Shown piece after piece: positions 34,028 through 45,176 of a DNA stretch of 64,000 nucleotides (position 1 is its first letter; each line of letters starts with the position of its first letter). The translations under genes were made by a program, and so were the position numbers. The notes beneath the pieces are model-generated. The model was not told where the DNA came from, searched no databases, and saw nothing but the letters and a program-made list of their open reading frames with translations. The stretch covers positions 144,169,950 to 144,233,949 of the forward strand of contig CP136063.1 in NCBI GenBank assembly GCA_032622095.1, in the 5' to 3' direction. The DNA comes from Siphonodentalium dalli (Eukaryota > Mollusca > Scaphopoda > Gadilida > Siphonodentaliidae).

Positions 34028-34239
34028 ATGACTGAGAAGAATAAGAACTTTCGCTTTTCTCGAAAATCGGACGCAGAGCTTATGACAGAGGTTGTAGCAG
34101 GTAATCCATATCGGCAGCCGAAGAATTGGGTAGATCTTGCGGAACATATGCCAGACGGTGTTACCGCAAGACGGTGCCGAGAGAGGGCTAAATTGCTGGT
34201 CAAACAATTTAAAAGCGACGACAGAGAATCATTGAAAAA
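34028..34239 (+). CDS. Harbinger Myb/SANT-like DNA-binding protein, exon 1
   Basis: Starts with ATG directly after an AG acceptor and encodes a Myb/SANT-like domain: FSRKSDAELMTEVVAGNPYR, then NWVDLAEHMPDGVTARRCRE, then RAKLLVKQFKSDDRESLKK. It keeps the W in helix 2 and the T.R.CRER recognition helix. The donor is AAA AA|GTAATT at 34240. Joined to either copy of exon 2 it gives DRESLKKSGTEEEY, which fits the family consensus. In this superfamily the protein binds the transposon ends and helps bring the transposase into the nucleus. Confidence 0.8.
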
Positions 34240-34451
34240 GTAATTTTAGCACGTTTTCATTTTTATTATGTATTGTCTCCCACTATATAAATTAACGGGA
34301 TTCAGTGGCGTGGCTGGTGACTCCCCAAAGGGGGTGTTTACCATGGAAATTTCCAACTCACAGCCATTCCAGTTAAAAAAAATATCTATTTAAGGAGGCA
34401 AATTGTCTATTTATGCTGTAAAAACAAAGATTTTCCTTTTAAATATGCTTA

Positions 34452-34825
34452 GGCGACACCAGTTTTTAAGTCTGGTTTAGGAACATGTGGGGAGAAAAAA
34501 TGTAGATGCAGGAGGGAAAAAAATAAAAATAACAAAAATTGTCCCCCCAATTTATATCAAGTAAATCGTGGAATTACATAAATTTTCCAACAATTGTTAA
34601 AAAGAATTTTTTTAATGAAATTCTGAACCAAACAAGACATTTCTTGTCATGAAATACGTGAAAAATATGGATCTGTAAATGATAAGCAGAACCGGATGCG
34701 ACAGCACATGAAAATCAGTACGCGTGTAAACATTTTTGGGAGAAAAAAGTTTTTTTTTTTTTTCATGAAATGGAAAACAAGTTGTAGGTGGTGTTCGTAA
34801 ACCAGACTTAAAAATTGGTGTCGCC
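34452..34825. mobile_element. Harbinger-type MITE inside the Harbinger intron
   Basis: The ends GGCGACACCAGTTTTTAAG and, inverted, GGCGACACCAATTTTTAAG continue as TCTGGTTTA on both sides, giving arms of about 34 bp. TTA flanks both ends (34449-34451, 34826-34828), the canonical TWA target. It is a second, unrelated Harbinger-type family nested in intron 1 of the Myb/SANT gene. Confidence 0.8.
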
Positions 34826-35250
34826 TTAGCGGCTGGAATATTGACCTATCAGAACAGTCTTTTCAACTAATTTTGCAGATATGGCATTCCAATTATTGAA
34901 CATTTGGATATCTTTGAGTCGGTGATGGGGGAGGGGTATTATTTTAGGTAGCGAATTCCCGCCAATACTTATATATTTTATATATGAGCAACCACAACAT
35001 ACCGCACATGACTGTAATGTTGTGTTTTGAAGCCATGTATTGATCGCAATGGGTTTAAGTGAGAGGGTCGGCCACTAATAGTTATATAGGCATCTCCAAG
35101 GATTATGATAATTTACTTAAATATTGGGGCTGTCAGGTTGCAAATTCCCAATACATGTAGTTGGAAAGCTTCAGCTACCAAATTATTTTCATCGTACCCT
35201 ACCTATATTGCTTAACTCTTCTCGTATGTTTGTATTCGTCTTTTTCAAAG

Positions 35251-35420
35251 ATCTGGGACAGAGGAAGAATACCCGACATTGGTACAGTTGCTACAGGAAG
35301 CGGTGGGTCTGCAGGCAGAATCGGAGGAAAATCCTGAAAACGAAGAAGCCACGGAAGCAACTGATGTGGCAGAACAAACTGGATCAGACATCAGAAGACG
35401 AGCGTTGGATCCCAAACGGT
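35251..35420 (+). CDS. Harbinger Myb/SANT protein, exon 2 (copy 1)
   Basis: Acceptor TTTTTCAAAG, then the frame SGTEEEYPTLVQLLQEAVGL and an acidic stretch (ESEENPENEEATEATD) ending RRRALDPKR. A possible donor is AACG|GTGGTC at about 35420. It is part of a 229-bp direct duplication (35181-35409 equals 35911-36139 with three differences). Which copy is used cannot be told from the sequence. Confidence 0.6.
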
Positions 35421-35452
35421 GGTCTGCAAATGGAATTTCGCGAATGAGTTGA

Positions 35453-35802
35453 AGGTACTCAATTCGATTAAGCACTCCTTAATTACTATTTATTTGGCTT
35501 CAGGGGTAAACAATATTTGATTTGAGTCGAGAAACCCACCCATCAAAGCTCAAAGTCATCAGATATTGATTTTTGAAGTTTGTTATTTCTCGAGATGTGT
35601 ACTTATTATTGCACCAGAAACACCTATTCAAACGGACGAGGATGGATAACTCTAAAGCCAAGTGGTAATAATAACTTCAAAAATTTATATCTGATCACTA
35701 TGAGCGTTGATGGGTAGGTTCCTATACTCGATTCAACTATTTTTTGTTACACCGAAGCCAAAGAAATAGTAATTTATGAGGGTCTGATCGGATTGAGTAC
35801 CT
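35453..35802. mobile_element. TTAA-flanked MITE, family 1, copy 2
   Basis: Ends AGGTACTCAATTCGATTAAG and, inverted, AGGTACTCAATCCGATCAG. The right border is TTAA (35803-35806); the left border is TTGA (35449-35452), one change from TTAA. It is about 115 bp shorter than the copy at 4601-5065 but shares its subterminal segments. It lies between the two copies of the duplicated exon 2. Confidence 0.75.
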
Positions 35803-35980
35803 TTAATTGATGGCACATTAAATTTATGCGCATCAACTTTATATTTCAGTTCTGGAAGTTTGCTTGCATGGGGTCAGCATAAATTATAACTTAAATACAG
35901 GCCTAATGCAAATTACTTTCATCGTACCCTACCTATATTGCTTAACTCTTCTCGTATGTTTGTATTCGTCTTTTTCAAAG

Positions 35981-36173
35981 ATCTGGGACAGAGGAAGAAT
36001 ACCCGACATTGGTACAGTTGCTACAGGAAGCGGTGGGTCTGCAGGCAGAATCGGAGGAAAATCCGGAAAACGAAGAAGCCAGGGAAGCAACTGATGTGGC
36101 AGAACAAACTGGATCAGACATCAGAAGACGAGCGTTGGAAGGGCGACACAACAACGATGAAGATATATATTAA
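35981..36173 (+). CDS. Harbinger Myb/SANT protein, exon 2 (copy 2)
   Basis: Same acceptor and frame as copy 1, but after RRRALE it continues GRHNNDEDIY and stops at TAA (36171-36173). If used without further splicing it would end the protein here; no GT donor lies between the end of the duplication and the stop. It may be a terminal-exon variant or a dead duplicate. Confidence 0.5.
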
Positions 36174-36418
36174 TTTATAGATTATAAATTAATTAATTTA
36201 ATTAATTTAATGTTCATATATTTGAAAAGCAGGAAACGCTCATTAATTTTTTTAAACCGTCAAATAATGTTTCCTCTTAGTCACTATGCCTAAGGCAAGT
36301 GTTAGTCGTTAGTGCCTCGCCGAAATAACTCCAAAAGCTTGTGACTAACCCTAAATTTGTCATATGGTCCATGTGTGTTTTTCCCAGTGTGCATTAGTAT
36401 CATAATCAATACATTGCA

Positions 36419-36762
36419 GAGTGTTAGATATCGATGTTTGAAGTTTGCTATTTCTATTGTTTTTGGGACAGAATCTGGCCGGTCAAACGGACGGTCTTGA
36501 AGATAAAGATGGATAACTCTAAAATCAATTATTACCACTTGATTTTAGAGTTATCAATCTGTATCTACAAGACCTTCCATTTGAACGGCAGCATTTGTCC
36601 CACAAACAATAGAAATCGCAAACTTCAAACATCGATATCTAATCACTCTGAATTTTGATGGGTTTGTTCCTCGACTCGAACCAAATATGTTTTACCCCCA
36701 CCCACCAAAGCCAAAAAAGGAAGAAATAGTTAATTAGGAGCGTGTGGTCGGATTTAGTACCT
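36419..36762. mobile_element. TTAA-family MITE, diverged copy 3
   Basis: Shares ATCGATGTTTGAAGTTTGC, GATGGATAACTCTAAAATCA and the right end GGTCGGATTTAGTACCT with the family-1 MITEs, followed by TTAA at 36763-36766. The centre is a palindrome around GGATAACTCTAAAATCA (36511-36558). The left end is not clear. It lies just before exon 3 of the Myb/SANT gene. Confidence 0.6.
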
Positions 36763-36786
36763 TTAATGTAGTTCTTTCAATTATAG

Positions 36787-37028
36787 ACACTGATGAGCCA
36801 GCCAGAAAAAAACGGCCAACAGCAATTGCATTCCTTATGCAGAAGGCTGATCGGGACAGAGAATTCAGGGACCGAGAGCTGAGGTCACAAGAGGAGCGCC
36901 TTCAACTTGAAAGGGAGCGTTTAGAGTTGGATCGAACGGAACGTCTCCAGCGGCTGGAACTCGAAAAAGAAGAGAAACGGTCGATGCTTGCATTAATGAA
37001 ATCTTTGATTGATAAGCAAAATAAATGA
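36787..37028 (+). CDS. Harbinger Myb/SANT protein, last exon (coiled coil)
   Basis: The acceptor TCAATTATAG precedes 36787. It encodes DTDEPARKKRPTAIAFLMQK followed by a heptad-like coil rich in E, R and L (DREFRDRELRSQEERLQLER) and ends SLIDKQNK-stop at 37028. C-terminal coils of this kind are usual in Harbinger-associated Myb/SANT proteins and probably mediate self-association. The junction with exon 2 could not be resolved: exon 2 copy 1 with the GTGGTC donor does not give an obvious in-phase join. It ends 57 bp from the stop of the convergent transposase gene. Confidence 0.7.
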
Positions 37029-37085
37029 GTAACTTCAAACTTCAACTGCGTATTGTTCTCAATCCCGCCATTTGACATGCAGTGG

Positions 37086-38150
37086 TCACGTTTCTCTGCC
37101 GACTCCCAGATAGAACTCGACTTCTGGAGGTTCACAGTCGAAAAATGTGCTGACTGTGCTCCCATATAGGCAAGTGCGGAAATTTGTCAGCAGGGTACCT
37201 ACTATGTAGTACTTTCCAACAGGTTGTAAATATAGTTTCAAATTCTTCTTAAAGTCGAGAAATGCAAATGTCTTCACAACTTTCCCGAAGCTCCATTCAA
37301 CTGAAACCCTGACTGCTGACATTTCTTTATTGAATTGTTTTTCTTCGTCACTCAGCCTACCCCTGAAAGGTGCCATGAGGTGTGGTCTCAATGGGTATGC
37401 CGGATCTTCATATAGAGCATAAATGTGATCATCGGTCCTTGTCATGCGCTGTTCAATTTTAGGCAGTAGTCCACTCAAACGCAACATACCCGCATCGTGG
37501 CGTCGTCCTTCCACTGGTCCATACAAGTTAGCAATACGTCCGTCCGGAGTTGTGACAGCTTGGAATTTCAGGCAGTGGAAACGCTTGTGGCCGCTAAAAA
37601 CAATCCTTTGGTTTTTTCTGGGCCGACAGATCGGTCTGGCGGTACCATCTATAAACCCCCAACAATTATTTAAAGGGATATCATGTCCGTTGATAGCATC
37701 CGTATATCTTTCCAAATGTTCCTGTTGCAGCCATGGTTAGTCCAGTTCTTCCAGTAAATGGTGATGTTCGGTATATATGTGGTCAATTGTCTCGTTAAAA
37801 ATTCTCGAAATTTCAGATATCGAACGTCCGAACATGTCGACCAAATCAGTCAAACGATTTGGATAAGTAAGTCTACGGAGAGTTATGCACAGCTCATCTA
37901 CCCCCGAGACGACGGTACCGTTGGTGCATATGAATTTTTCAGGGATGCGCATAGCTTTGACAAGCCTCTGTATGTCGTCCTTTAAGAATCGAAAATTCTT
38001 CGCACATTCCCCATCAGTAGCTTGATTAAAATCAAATCTTTTGGTTAAACTTGCTCTTGGACGATCTGCAGCCTCAGCGATAAGAAAAAGAATATCATCT
38101 GTATCAGCATATTCAGCGAAAAGCATCAAATCAATCGATGAATGCGACAT
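37086..38150 (-). pseudogene. PIF/Harbinger transposase (DDE_Tnp_4 type), one in-frame stop
   Basis: A minus-strand frame of about 355 codons is interrupted only by TAA at 37739-37737. The N-terminal part carries a helix-turn-helix region (ELCITLRRLTYPNRLTDLVD, MFGRSISEISRIFNETIDHI). The C-terminal part carries the catalytic DDE core: first Asp in CWGFIDGTARPICRP, then GHKRFHCLKFQAVTTPDG, second Asp in GPVEGRRHDAGMLR, and Glu in VRVSVEWSFGKVVK. All three catalytic positions are present. The transposase family cuts and pastes elements at TWA-like 3-bp targets. The single stop makes this copy inactive unless read through. No intron is evident. Confidence 0.9.
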
Positions 38151-39110
38151 CGCTGCGACCTCTCACTCTTCGACAGACTAATATTAATATGTGACCTACC
38201 GTTAACTGGTGAGGTGACCACCCTTGACGAGTGTTCACATCGCACCTGCAACCAAACAACCGATTATCCACAGGCTAATCCCGTGATAGATGCGAGTATA
38301 ACTCCACCGATGCGGTATGGCCAGAATCGTGTTGTATAATACCCACTAATTTCTCGTTTGGAAGGACATGGCGCATTTCAACAACAACAATGATAAATAT
38401 TGTAGTGGGAAAAATATAGGCCGATACAGAACGAAATATCTATATATAAACTTTAAGATCTTCGCATTCTTACCATAGTCACATGGGTTGTCAGCTGTCT
38501 TCTATGTTTCGCACATACATGAAGCAAACGCTCTTCATTCAAACCATATATAGCGAATAGACTACTATTAGTTTACAAGTTCAACTTTTCAACCTACCGC
38601 CGGGTTTAGACCCGGACAACAATCTCAATTTTTGGGATAAATTTCGGCATTCTTCGATCTTTTTAAAGATTCCAGCCAAATTTTCACTTAACGTGACAAA
38701 ATATTCCCCAACTAATATAGGGTGCAAATTTGGTCTTATATTTGACTGAAAGTTAATACAGGGCATTACTGGACCCTGAGTCTAAACTTTACGCTGAATC
38801 TCTATTGGAAACTTTAACTAACGCAATTGTATTAGAGCAAGCATAACCTATTTGCTCAGTCTAAAAAATTATTTGTGAAATCGAATTGTGAAAAATGTTA
38901 CCAAAATGAGTGACAGAAAGACAACCAACCCCTCCCATTGTCGCCTCGTCCCTGGTGAGTGCAACTGATTACACATGAGGCCCATCCTATCTATAACGGT
39001 AAGTATAACGACGACCAATAAAGCGAATTTCTCTATAATATAATTTATCAATTGTGTCGCAGTTGGCTGACCATACATTACCCGTCGATATGCTTAATTC
39101 TACCCGTAAA
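38151..39110. other. 5' flank of the Harbinger transposase, no further gene seen
   Basis: AT-rich sequence between the transposase start and the right TIR. The minus-strand promoter of the transposase should lie here, but I could not place it. Confidence 0.4.
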
Positions 39111-39202
39111 ACAGTTTGCGATTTCAAAACGTGTACCGGTACGGGTAGCTACCAGTACCCGTACCGGTACCCGTACCCGTTTGAAATCGCAAACTCGCTA
39201 AT

Positions 39203-39833
39203 ACTACCAATCACCACCATTTGTTTGAGACTGAATCGCGAAAATCCACAAAAGCAGTTATACGTTGAAAACGAGTACAAACGATCAAACGACTATCGCT
39301 GACAATTCTCTTTGTTTTATATAATTATACTGCTGCAAGTTGGCAAACGAAAGCGTGGACGCTCTTTTTTCCGAAACGATCATTGGAATGTGCTGGCCAA
39401 ATCAAAACGTGTTAAAAGTATTCCTTTTGAAAGTCAATATATAGATGACCATGAGAACCTCATATTAATGGACTCACTGGCCCTATTTGTTTTACAAGTA
39501 TAGAAAACGAACCAATTGATAGTAGTGTTATGAATGGTAGTTGTGTGGTAGTTGGGTGGTAGTTGTATTTTTTATATTACATATTTTATTGTATATAAAT
39601 TATATACATGTGGATTGGAACACATGTTTTGTTAACTTAGTGACGTCCCTCTCCCGCAAAAAGGTGTAACATAACATTTAAACAAGATGACAGGATGAAA
39701 TTTTTTATTTAAGCGGGGAAACATGTGAATATTTGTACAGAGTGTGCTATGAGTGTTTTTTTTGTCCAATTTATTACCTCAAGTTGTAGGTTGTGTATTA
39801 AAAGGCCACGCGTTTAAATTTTTTAAATGTGTT
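39203..39833. other. No recognised gene; small unrecognised frame
   Basis: A 63-codon plus-strand frame at 39312-39503 (GKRKRGRSFFRNDHWNVLAK) follows an AG and ends at a GTATAG-like donor. It could be an exon of an unrecognised element, but I cannot place it. A short run of GGTAGTTGTGT repeats follows at 39530-39565. Confidence 0.25.
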
Positions 39834-39837
39834 TTAA

Positions 39838-40480
39838 AGGGGTACTGTACACAAAGATAGGCGATTTTTGTATTTACTCCCATTGAAATAACTTTCAAGT
39901 TAGATTGTGTTCGTGTTAAATGAGTTTCGTATAAACCTAATTTAGCGAAAAAAATATTGATCTTGGAAACAAAAATATTACGATTTCAAACTACGCGCCA
40001 TGTTTTTGATCTTCACCGGAGAAGAAACAGGTCGCAGGAAGAACCGGAAGTTCATTGCTCACAGCTTCGATTAATGCATTCAATCTCTTCCATCGAACAA
40101 TCTCACTCCCTGTAAAATACTTGACGCTTTATGACTCTTGTTTCTTTCTCTTTTTTTCCGAATCGGTTATAACGGGCCTTCTTTTGCAGGTAACATGTTT
40201 TGTTTGCAACTCAATAATGTTCGTGAACGGCCGTCGATAAAAGACACGCAACATATGCGATTTCAAGAACGGTAACTCCTAATGGCATAATTCTCCATTT
40301 TATGACTCCAGCCATAAATGAATTTATATAAAATAATTCAATTTTACTTTTACGATAGCCTGTTAACCGGAACGTTTTCAGTAGACATCGTCGACTCAAA
40401 TTAGTTATTTTATAATATAATATTCATATTAGATCGCTATTGTCACCGGGAATTTATTGAAATTGGGGTACAGTACCCCT
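39838..40480. mobile_element. TTAA-flanked MITE, family 2 (AGGGGTACTGTAC ends), copy 1
   Basis: Ends AGGGGTACTGTACACAAAG and, inverted, AGGGGTACTGTACCCCAAT, each bordered by TTAA (39834-39837, 40481-40484). It is non-coding, and matches 58055-58646 over most of its right half (for example TTATGACTCCAGCCATAAAT). The transposase type is piggyBac or Kolobok by the TTAA target. Confidence 0.8.
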
Positions 40481-40484
40481 TTAA

Positions 40485-41137
40485 AGGTTGCCGTAAGAGG
40501 AGAAAAATAAATTATGTTACCCGAGTTTACAATGGTTCATACTAACCTTCCGATGACCTGTTCTTTCAACTGGATAGGGTTTTGGAGCTGGGGCGATTAT
40601 GTTTAGGTGTGTTTTGCAATCGGATATATTTTCCGAATCTATGACAAACGAAGGGTGTTGGGTTCAGGAAGAATGGTTTTCTATAATGTGCGGTTGTCCA
40701 GTGGTACGAGTAGAAAAAACAACTGTTGTATGTGGTAGTTGTATGGTAGTTGCATGTTATGTTGTATGTGGTAGTTGTATGGTAGTAGTAGTAGCTCCCG
40801 TACGATATTTATAGACAAATGCTAACAATAAAATATTCAAAAATGAGCATAACTATAATGTACAGGAGCAGCGTGGTCAAATGGGCCGTCTTCCTGCCGC
40901 CCTATATATAAATGGAATTCAAGTCATAAAACGACAACTTGAAATGGAATAATATTAAAACATTATGAAAATTACGGATGCTGTGTCCAAACGAATTGCG
41001 TTGTGTGCATAATGGTGGATGTACCCATGCACTGGGCTAATATTACTTTATCATTGGTGCAGAGTCTGACGGAAGTATGATGGACCAGCGCAATAGCCTG
41101 TTAAGGTTGCTTTTCATATGTTTCGTACTCATCTGAT
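40485..41137. other. No gene recognised; short GGTAGTTGTATG repeats
   Basis: 40720-40795 holds a short run of the same 11-bp motif that forms the large array at 44384-44942. Nothing else was recognised. Confidence 0.45.
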
Positions 41138-41800
41138 AATAATTTATTTATTTATTTATTGACCCCCACGTGTGGAGAGGGGCTTGCAATATTTACAAAT
41201 AAGACAAATTAAAATATGACATCATGCAGGGTTACATCTAATAAGAACTACATGCATAAACAATTGGAGAACAAAAATTAAAGAAAGAAAAAATAAATTG
41301 AAAATAAAACGCACACAATAAATAAATATATATAATAAAGCATAGTATATACAGTCCCAGTCATATCTCACACGCATGTGGTCGTAGTTATATACAGCAG
41401 AAGAACGTCTTGAACAGTTATGTGTGATTAATTTAGAGGGGAGAATGTAACTAAGTTCGTGATGGTGTCATAGCTTCCATGATGCATTAAAATATAGGCT
41501 GTGTACGAATGAGTCTACAAGCAATGAGCAGAAATGTGGCAGCATCCAGAAGTAATTCTTGCAGGCAATCCAATAATTTCTTGGTGAGTGTTTGAAGCGT
41601 ACTGTCAAGAAAGAGAGCAAACAAATTAATTTCATCAAGATTATGCAGCTTCATCGAAATGGCTATGCCATAACGTGTCAGTATTCCCTCCCAGAATTAG
41701 TTCCGGAGAAAAGGCAGAGGTAGTGACTGGCAAGTGAATAATATGTGTTGAATTTCGTTGTTATATCTTGATTTACGCAACCACCCCTGTCACCATGAAA
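41138..41800 (-). pseudogene. LINE 3' end with (AAATA)n-like tail
   Basis: On the minus strand the sequence ends TGTAAATATTGCAAGCCCC, a hairpin CACGTGGGGGTC, then AATAAATAAATAAATAAATT at about 41160-41140. This is the usual layout of a LINE 3' UTR and tail. Upstream (about 41800-41480) broken frames show HILFTCQSLPLPF and similar, which fits a decayed RT C-terminus. It may be the 3' end of the element whose 5' part lies at 42887-44383. Confidence 0.5.
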
Positions 41801-41885
41801 CATCAATACGTCCCTTTCATTTAGTCCGACAATTTCGACCAATTTTTCCGGCGATAGCGACAGGAATATACAACAAATATATATG

Positions 41886-42830
41886 ACAACCGTTTACGCA
41901 TTGTCATATATTGATGCAATGTGGTCATATATATATGCAAAAATTGAACACAATAGTGTGCCGACAGATTTATATCTGCATAACAATTTTTTGAACAAAT
42001 ATGACAATCTACAGACTTTACATACCTACTGTGTTCTATATTATCCAATACATCGTGTTATATTTTTGAACAAATAAATTAATGTCAACACACTATTTGA
42101 TGTATGTGACATATATATGTTATATTATTGAACAAATATATGCCACTACTCTCGTTTTATTGAACATATACATGACATCGACTTGTTTACGGGCACAGCA
42201 TGTTGGATGTTTTAAACATACATGTGGTATTTTACAATACCAATGTGCTACCTTTTACAACACAAAGGTGCATTTTACAATACCAATGTACATTTGTGTT
42301 CAATCTTATCACACAGTGTTGTAAACTTTGCATACACATGTGTGTATAACCGTTTACGCACTGTCATATATTTATGCAATGCGGTCATCTATATATGCAA
42401 AAATTGAATACAATGGTGTGTCGACAAGTTATATCTGCATAACAATTTATGCAGTTTTTGAACAAATATGACAGTCTACAGACTTTACATGCTCAATATA
42501 TTCTATATTATCCAATACATAGTGTTGTATATTTGAACAAAGTCAAAACACTATTTGATGTTGGTCACACATATATGTTATTGTTTTGAATAAATATATG
42601 TCACCACTCAATTATTATTGAAACTATATACGACATCGACTTGTACACGGGAACTGGGTGTTCGATGTTTTGAACATGCATGTGCTATTTTATAATGAAT
42701 ATGTGAGCAGTTTGAACTGCGTGTACTGTGTGTGATACCTGATAGCATTGGTGTTCGATCTTATCACACGGTGTTGTAAATATTGCATATATATGTGTAT
42801 ATAGTGTAATACATGGTTCGATGTGCATAG
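41886..42830. repeat. Two tandem units of about 460 bp
   Basis: The first unit begins near 41886 and the second near 42347, both with ACCGTTTACGCA.TGTCATAT. They share TATCTGCATAACAATTT, TCTACAGACTTTACATGC and CACTATTTGATGT in order. AT-rich, non-coding and diverged. Confidence 0.75.
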
Positions 42831-42886
42831 CACATTATGGTTTGCAACGACCAGAATATAGAACCCATACCCGGTATATAATATAG

Positions 42887-44383
42887 TTACAATAATAACA
42901 CTATACTCTGGCCCATGAAATCCCGTTTAGATCGTTTATATAAAACATATGAAGAATGATGTGAATCGAGTGGTCGTCCTTCAGCTGCCCAACATTCGTG
43001 TAATTTCTGATTTTCTGTTTTTAGTTTATCAAGCTCAGAATTCCAATAAGGTCGTAAGTGAGGGCGATACTTTATCTGGGGAACAGAATAATCTGCAGCT
43101 AAAATAATGGCAGCCACTAAGCGATCGTAAAACGTGCGCAGGTCCTGCTTCGTACATAGAACACTTTCGCATAACGTCGCACAATCATGGTCTAACACAA
43201 AACAGTATAGTTCCAAATTTGCACGTTCCCACGCATAACGTTTTCTAGTGGTATGCTGTTTACGAGTTTCACAGGAGATGGACAATGAACATACGACAGG
43301 GAGATTATTCGAAGTGTTGAGTGCATCGTCATTCAGAATCTCAGAAGAATTTACCATACGAGTGTGAGCCTTTGGTACAATAATATTGTCTATCAATGAA
43401 GGCTCGTTCACTGTATAGTATGGAAAGAAGGAAAAATCACAGCCTTTGCAGTTCTTCGAATTCGAAGCGGTGACTGACACAAGTTCAACGCGGTTAAGAA
43501 ACGAACATAATGTTTTAGCCCTTTCGCTTGTGATATATGTGTTGTGATGATCGTATGTTTTAGATATATGCACATTCACATCCCCCATTATTATAACAGG
43601 TCCATTGGGTACTAGCATAGCGTGAGCATTGTCCGAAGTTGTCTATGCATTCTTTGAAATATGAGTCATCATGGTTAGAACTCGGCATATATACGTGTAA
43701 CACAGAACGAAAAGAGTTTCTACCAATTATCATCTGAATTCCAACACTTCTGTCGTCGCTCGTTTCAATTTGAGTACAGTGGTTAATATACGTTTGTGTA
43801 TTAAAAGTGCCACGCCATCTCGATAGAAGCCTCCGCCATTCGAGGTGGAAATGAATCTCCCTGGCTTCGATAAACTCGAATAACTGTCTGACAGAATATT
43901 AAAAAGTTTTAGTTCATGATCACCTTGCCAGTGTTCCGAAACACCAACAACATCATATATGTTATTTTGGATAATATTTTATAAATATGAGCTGCTGCTG
44001 GCTAGACTAGTAGCGTTCCATGAAAACAACTTAAATTGATGTTTTCTTGCCATTAGAAGATGAAGAAGGGGCGTTGTTCAACCACCGTCTGCAATAGACA
44101 CACACTGGCCAAAATCCTTTGTCTAGAAGTGGAACACCCTGCTCCTTTGACACATTCAAACGGGCGTTTATCGTACCATGTGTAGAACTAGACATAAGTT
44201 TTATAAATGTTGGCACAATACTCTTTTCCACAAGGAATTGTTTAAGTTCATGTGGTGTCGAGGAAGGATCAATTCCACCAAGGTAGAAGCGTTCATTTTT
44301 CTCGCGTAATACTGCAACGAAGTTACTTGAGACTTCTGAATTTGGTCGGGACCGCGGAGGAACACCACTGAATCCACTTGCTT
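42887..44383 (-). pseudogene. LINE 5' part: ORF1 C-terminus and APE-type endonuclease
   Basis: Read on the minus strand from 44383, an open frame gives an ORF1 end with an RRM-like segment (NERFYLGGIDPSSTPHELKQ) and the C-terminal motif GFWPVCVYCRRW, stopping near 44031. The endonuclease follows: KLFSWNATSLAS, DVVGVSEHW, GGGFYRDGVALLI, then after a frameshift near 43620 VIIMGDVNVHI and SLIDNIIVPKAH, ending in the post-endonuclease linker. APE-type endonucleases nick the target DNA for target-primed reverse transcription. An in-frame stop near 43980 and the frameshift show it is dead. The RT itself is missing; the tandem units at 41886-42830 occupy its place. The 5' side abuts the 11-bp array. 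Confidence 0.8.
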
Positions 44384-44942
44384 GTAGTTGTGTGGTAGTT
44401 ACATGGTAGTTGTGTGGTAGTTACATGGTAGTTGTGTGGTAGTTATGGTACATGTAGTTGTAAGTTGTATGGTAGTTGTGTGGCAGTTGTGTGGTAGTTT
44501 TATAGTAGTTATATTGTAGTTGTATAGTAGTTGTATTGTAGTCGTGTGGCAGTTGTGTGGCAATTTTGTGATAGCTGTGTGGCAGGATTGTGGTAGTTGT
44601 GTGGTTGTTGTATGGCAATTGTATAGCAGCTGTGTGGTTGTTGTATGACATTTGTATGGTATTTGTATGGTAGTTGCACAGTAGTTGCTGTATGGTAGTT
44701 ATGTAGTAGTTGTATGACATTTGTATGACAGTTGTATGGTAGTTGTATGGTAGTTGTATAGTAGTTGTCTGTTAGTTTTATAGTAGTTGTATGACATTTG
44801 AATGGCAGTTGTGGTAGTTGTACTTGTATGGTAGTTGTATAGTAGTTGTATATTAGTTGTATAGTAGTTGTATGACAGTTGTATGGTAATTGTATGGCAG
44901 TCGTGTGGTATTTGTATAGTAGTTGTATGGTAGTTATATGGA
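44384..44942. repeat. 11-bp minisatellite (GTAGTTGTATG)n
   Basis: About 50 copies of an 11-bp unit with variants (GTGTGGTAGTT, GTATAGTAGTT, GTATGACAGTT). The period is not a multiple of 3, yet the low stop density gives long spurious frames (Thr/Tyr/Asn-rich on minus). Confidence 0.9.
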
Positions 44943-45176
44943 ATGCCACTTCAATTTTCTCTAAAATTCATCTTATTCAAAATTTCAGTTGCGAACACTA
45001 TGTCTGTTATGTGGCTTTATCTCAAGCATTCATACCAACTATCACTTTCGAGGAATTGACAGCAAATATCTGCACTATAACCCTCAAATTCAATTAATAA
45101 CTACCGAGTGCAATTCAGAGCGTTAATTCCTAATTCATTGTCTGGAATTGTAAATATAAAGAGAGAAGTAATTTAA

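Larger units (their letters stand above)
33387..39199. mobile_element. PIF/Harbinger transposon, nearly complete
   Basis: Terminal inverted repeats are AGCGAGTTTGCGAT (33387-33400) and its reverse complement ending at 39199. AAT stands directly outside both (33384-33386, 39200-39202), a 3-bp duplication. Subterminal ACGGGTACGGGTA motifs are inverted between the two ends. It encodes the two proteins typical of the superfamily, in convergent order: a Myb/SANT protein on plus (34028-37028, spliced) and a DDE transposase on minus (38150-37086). Younger MITEs sit at 34452-34825, 35453-35802 and 36419-36762. The usual Harbinger target is TWA, so AAT is slightly off-pattern. Confidence 0.85.

Noticed and set aside
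44421-44949. Thr/Tyr/Asn/His-rich minus-strand frames
   Set aside because: They translate the 11-bp GTAGTTGTATG minisatellite.
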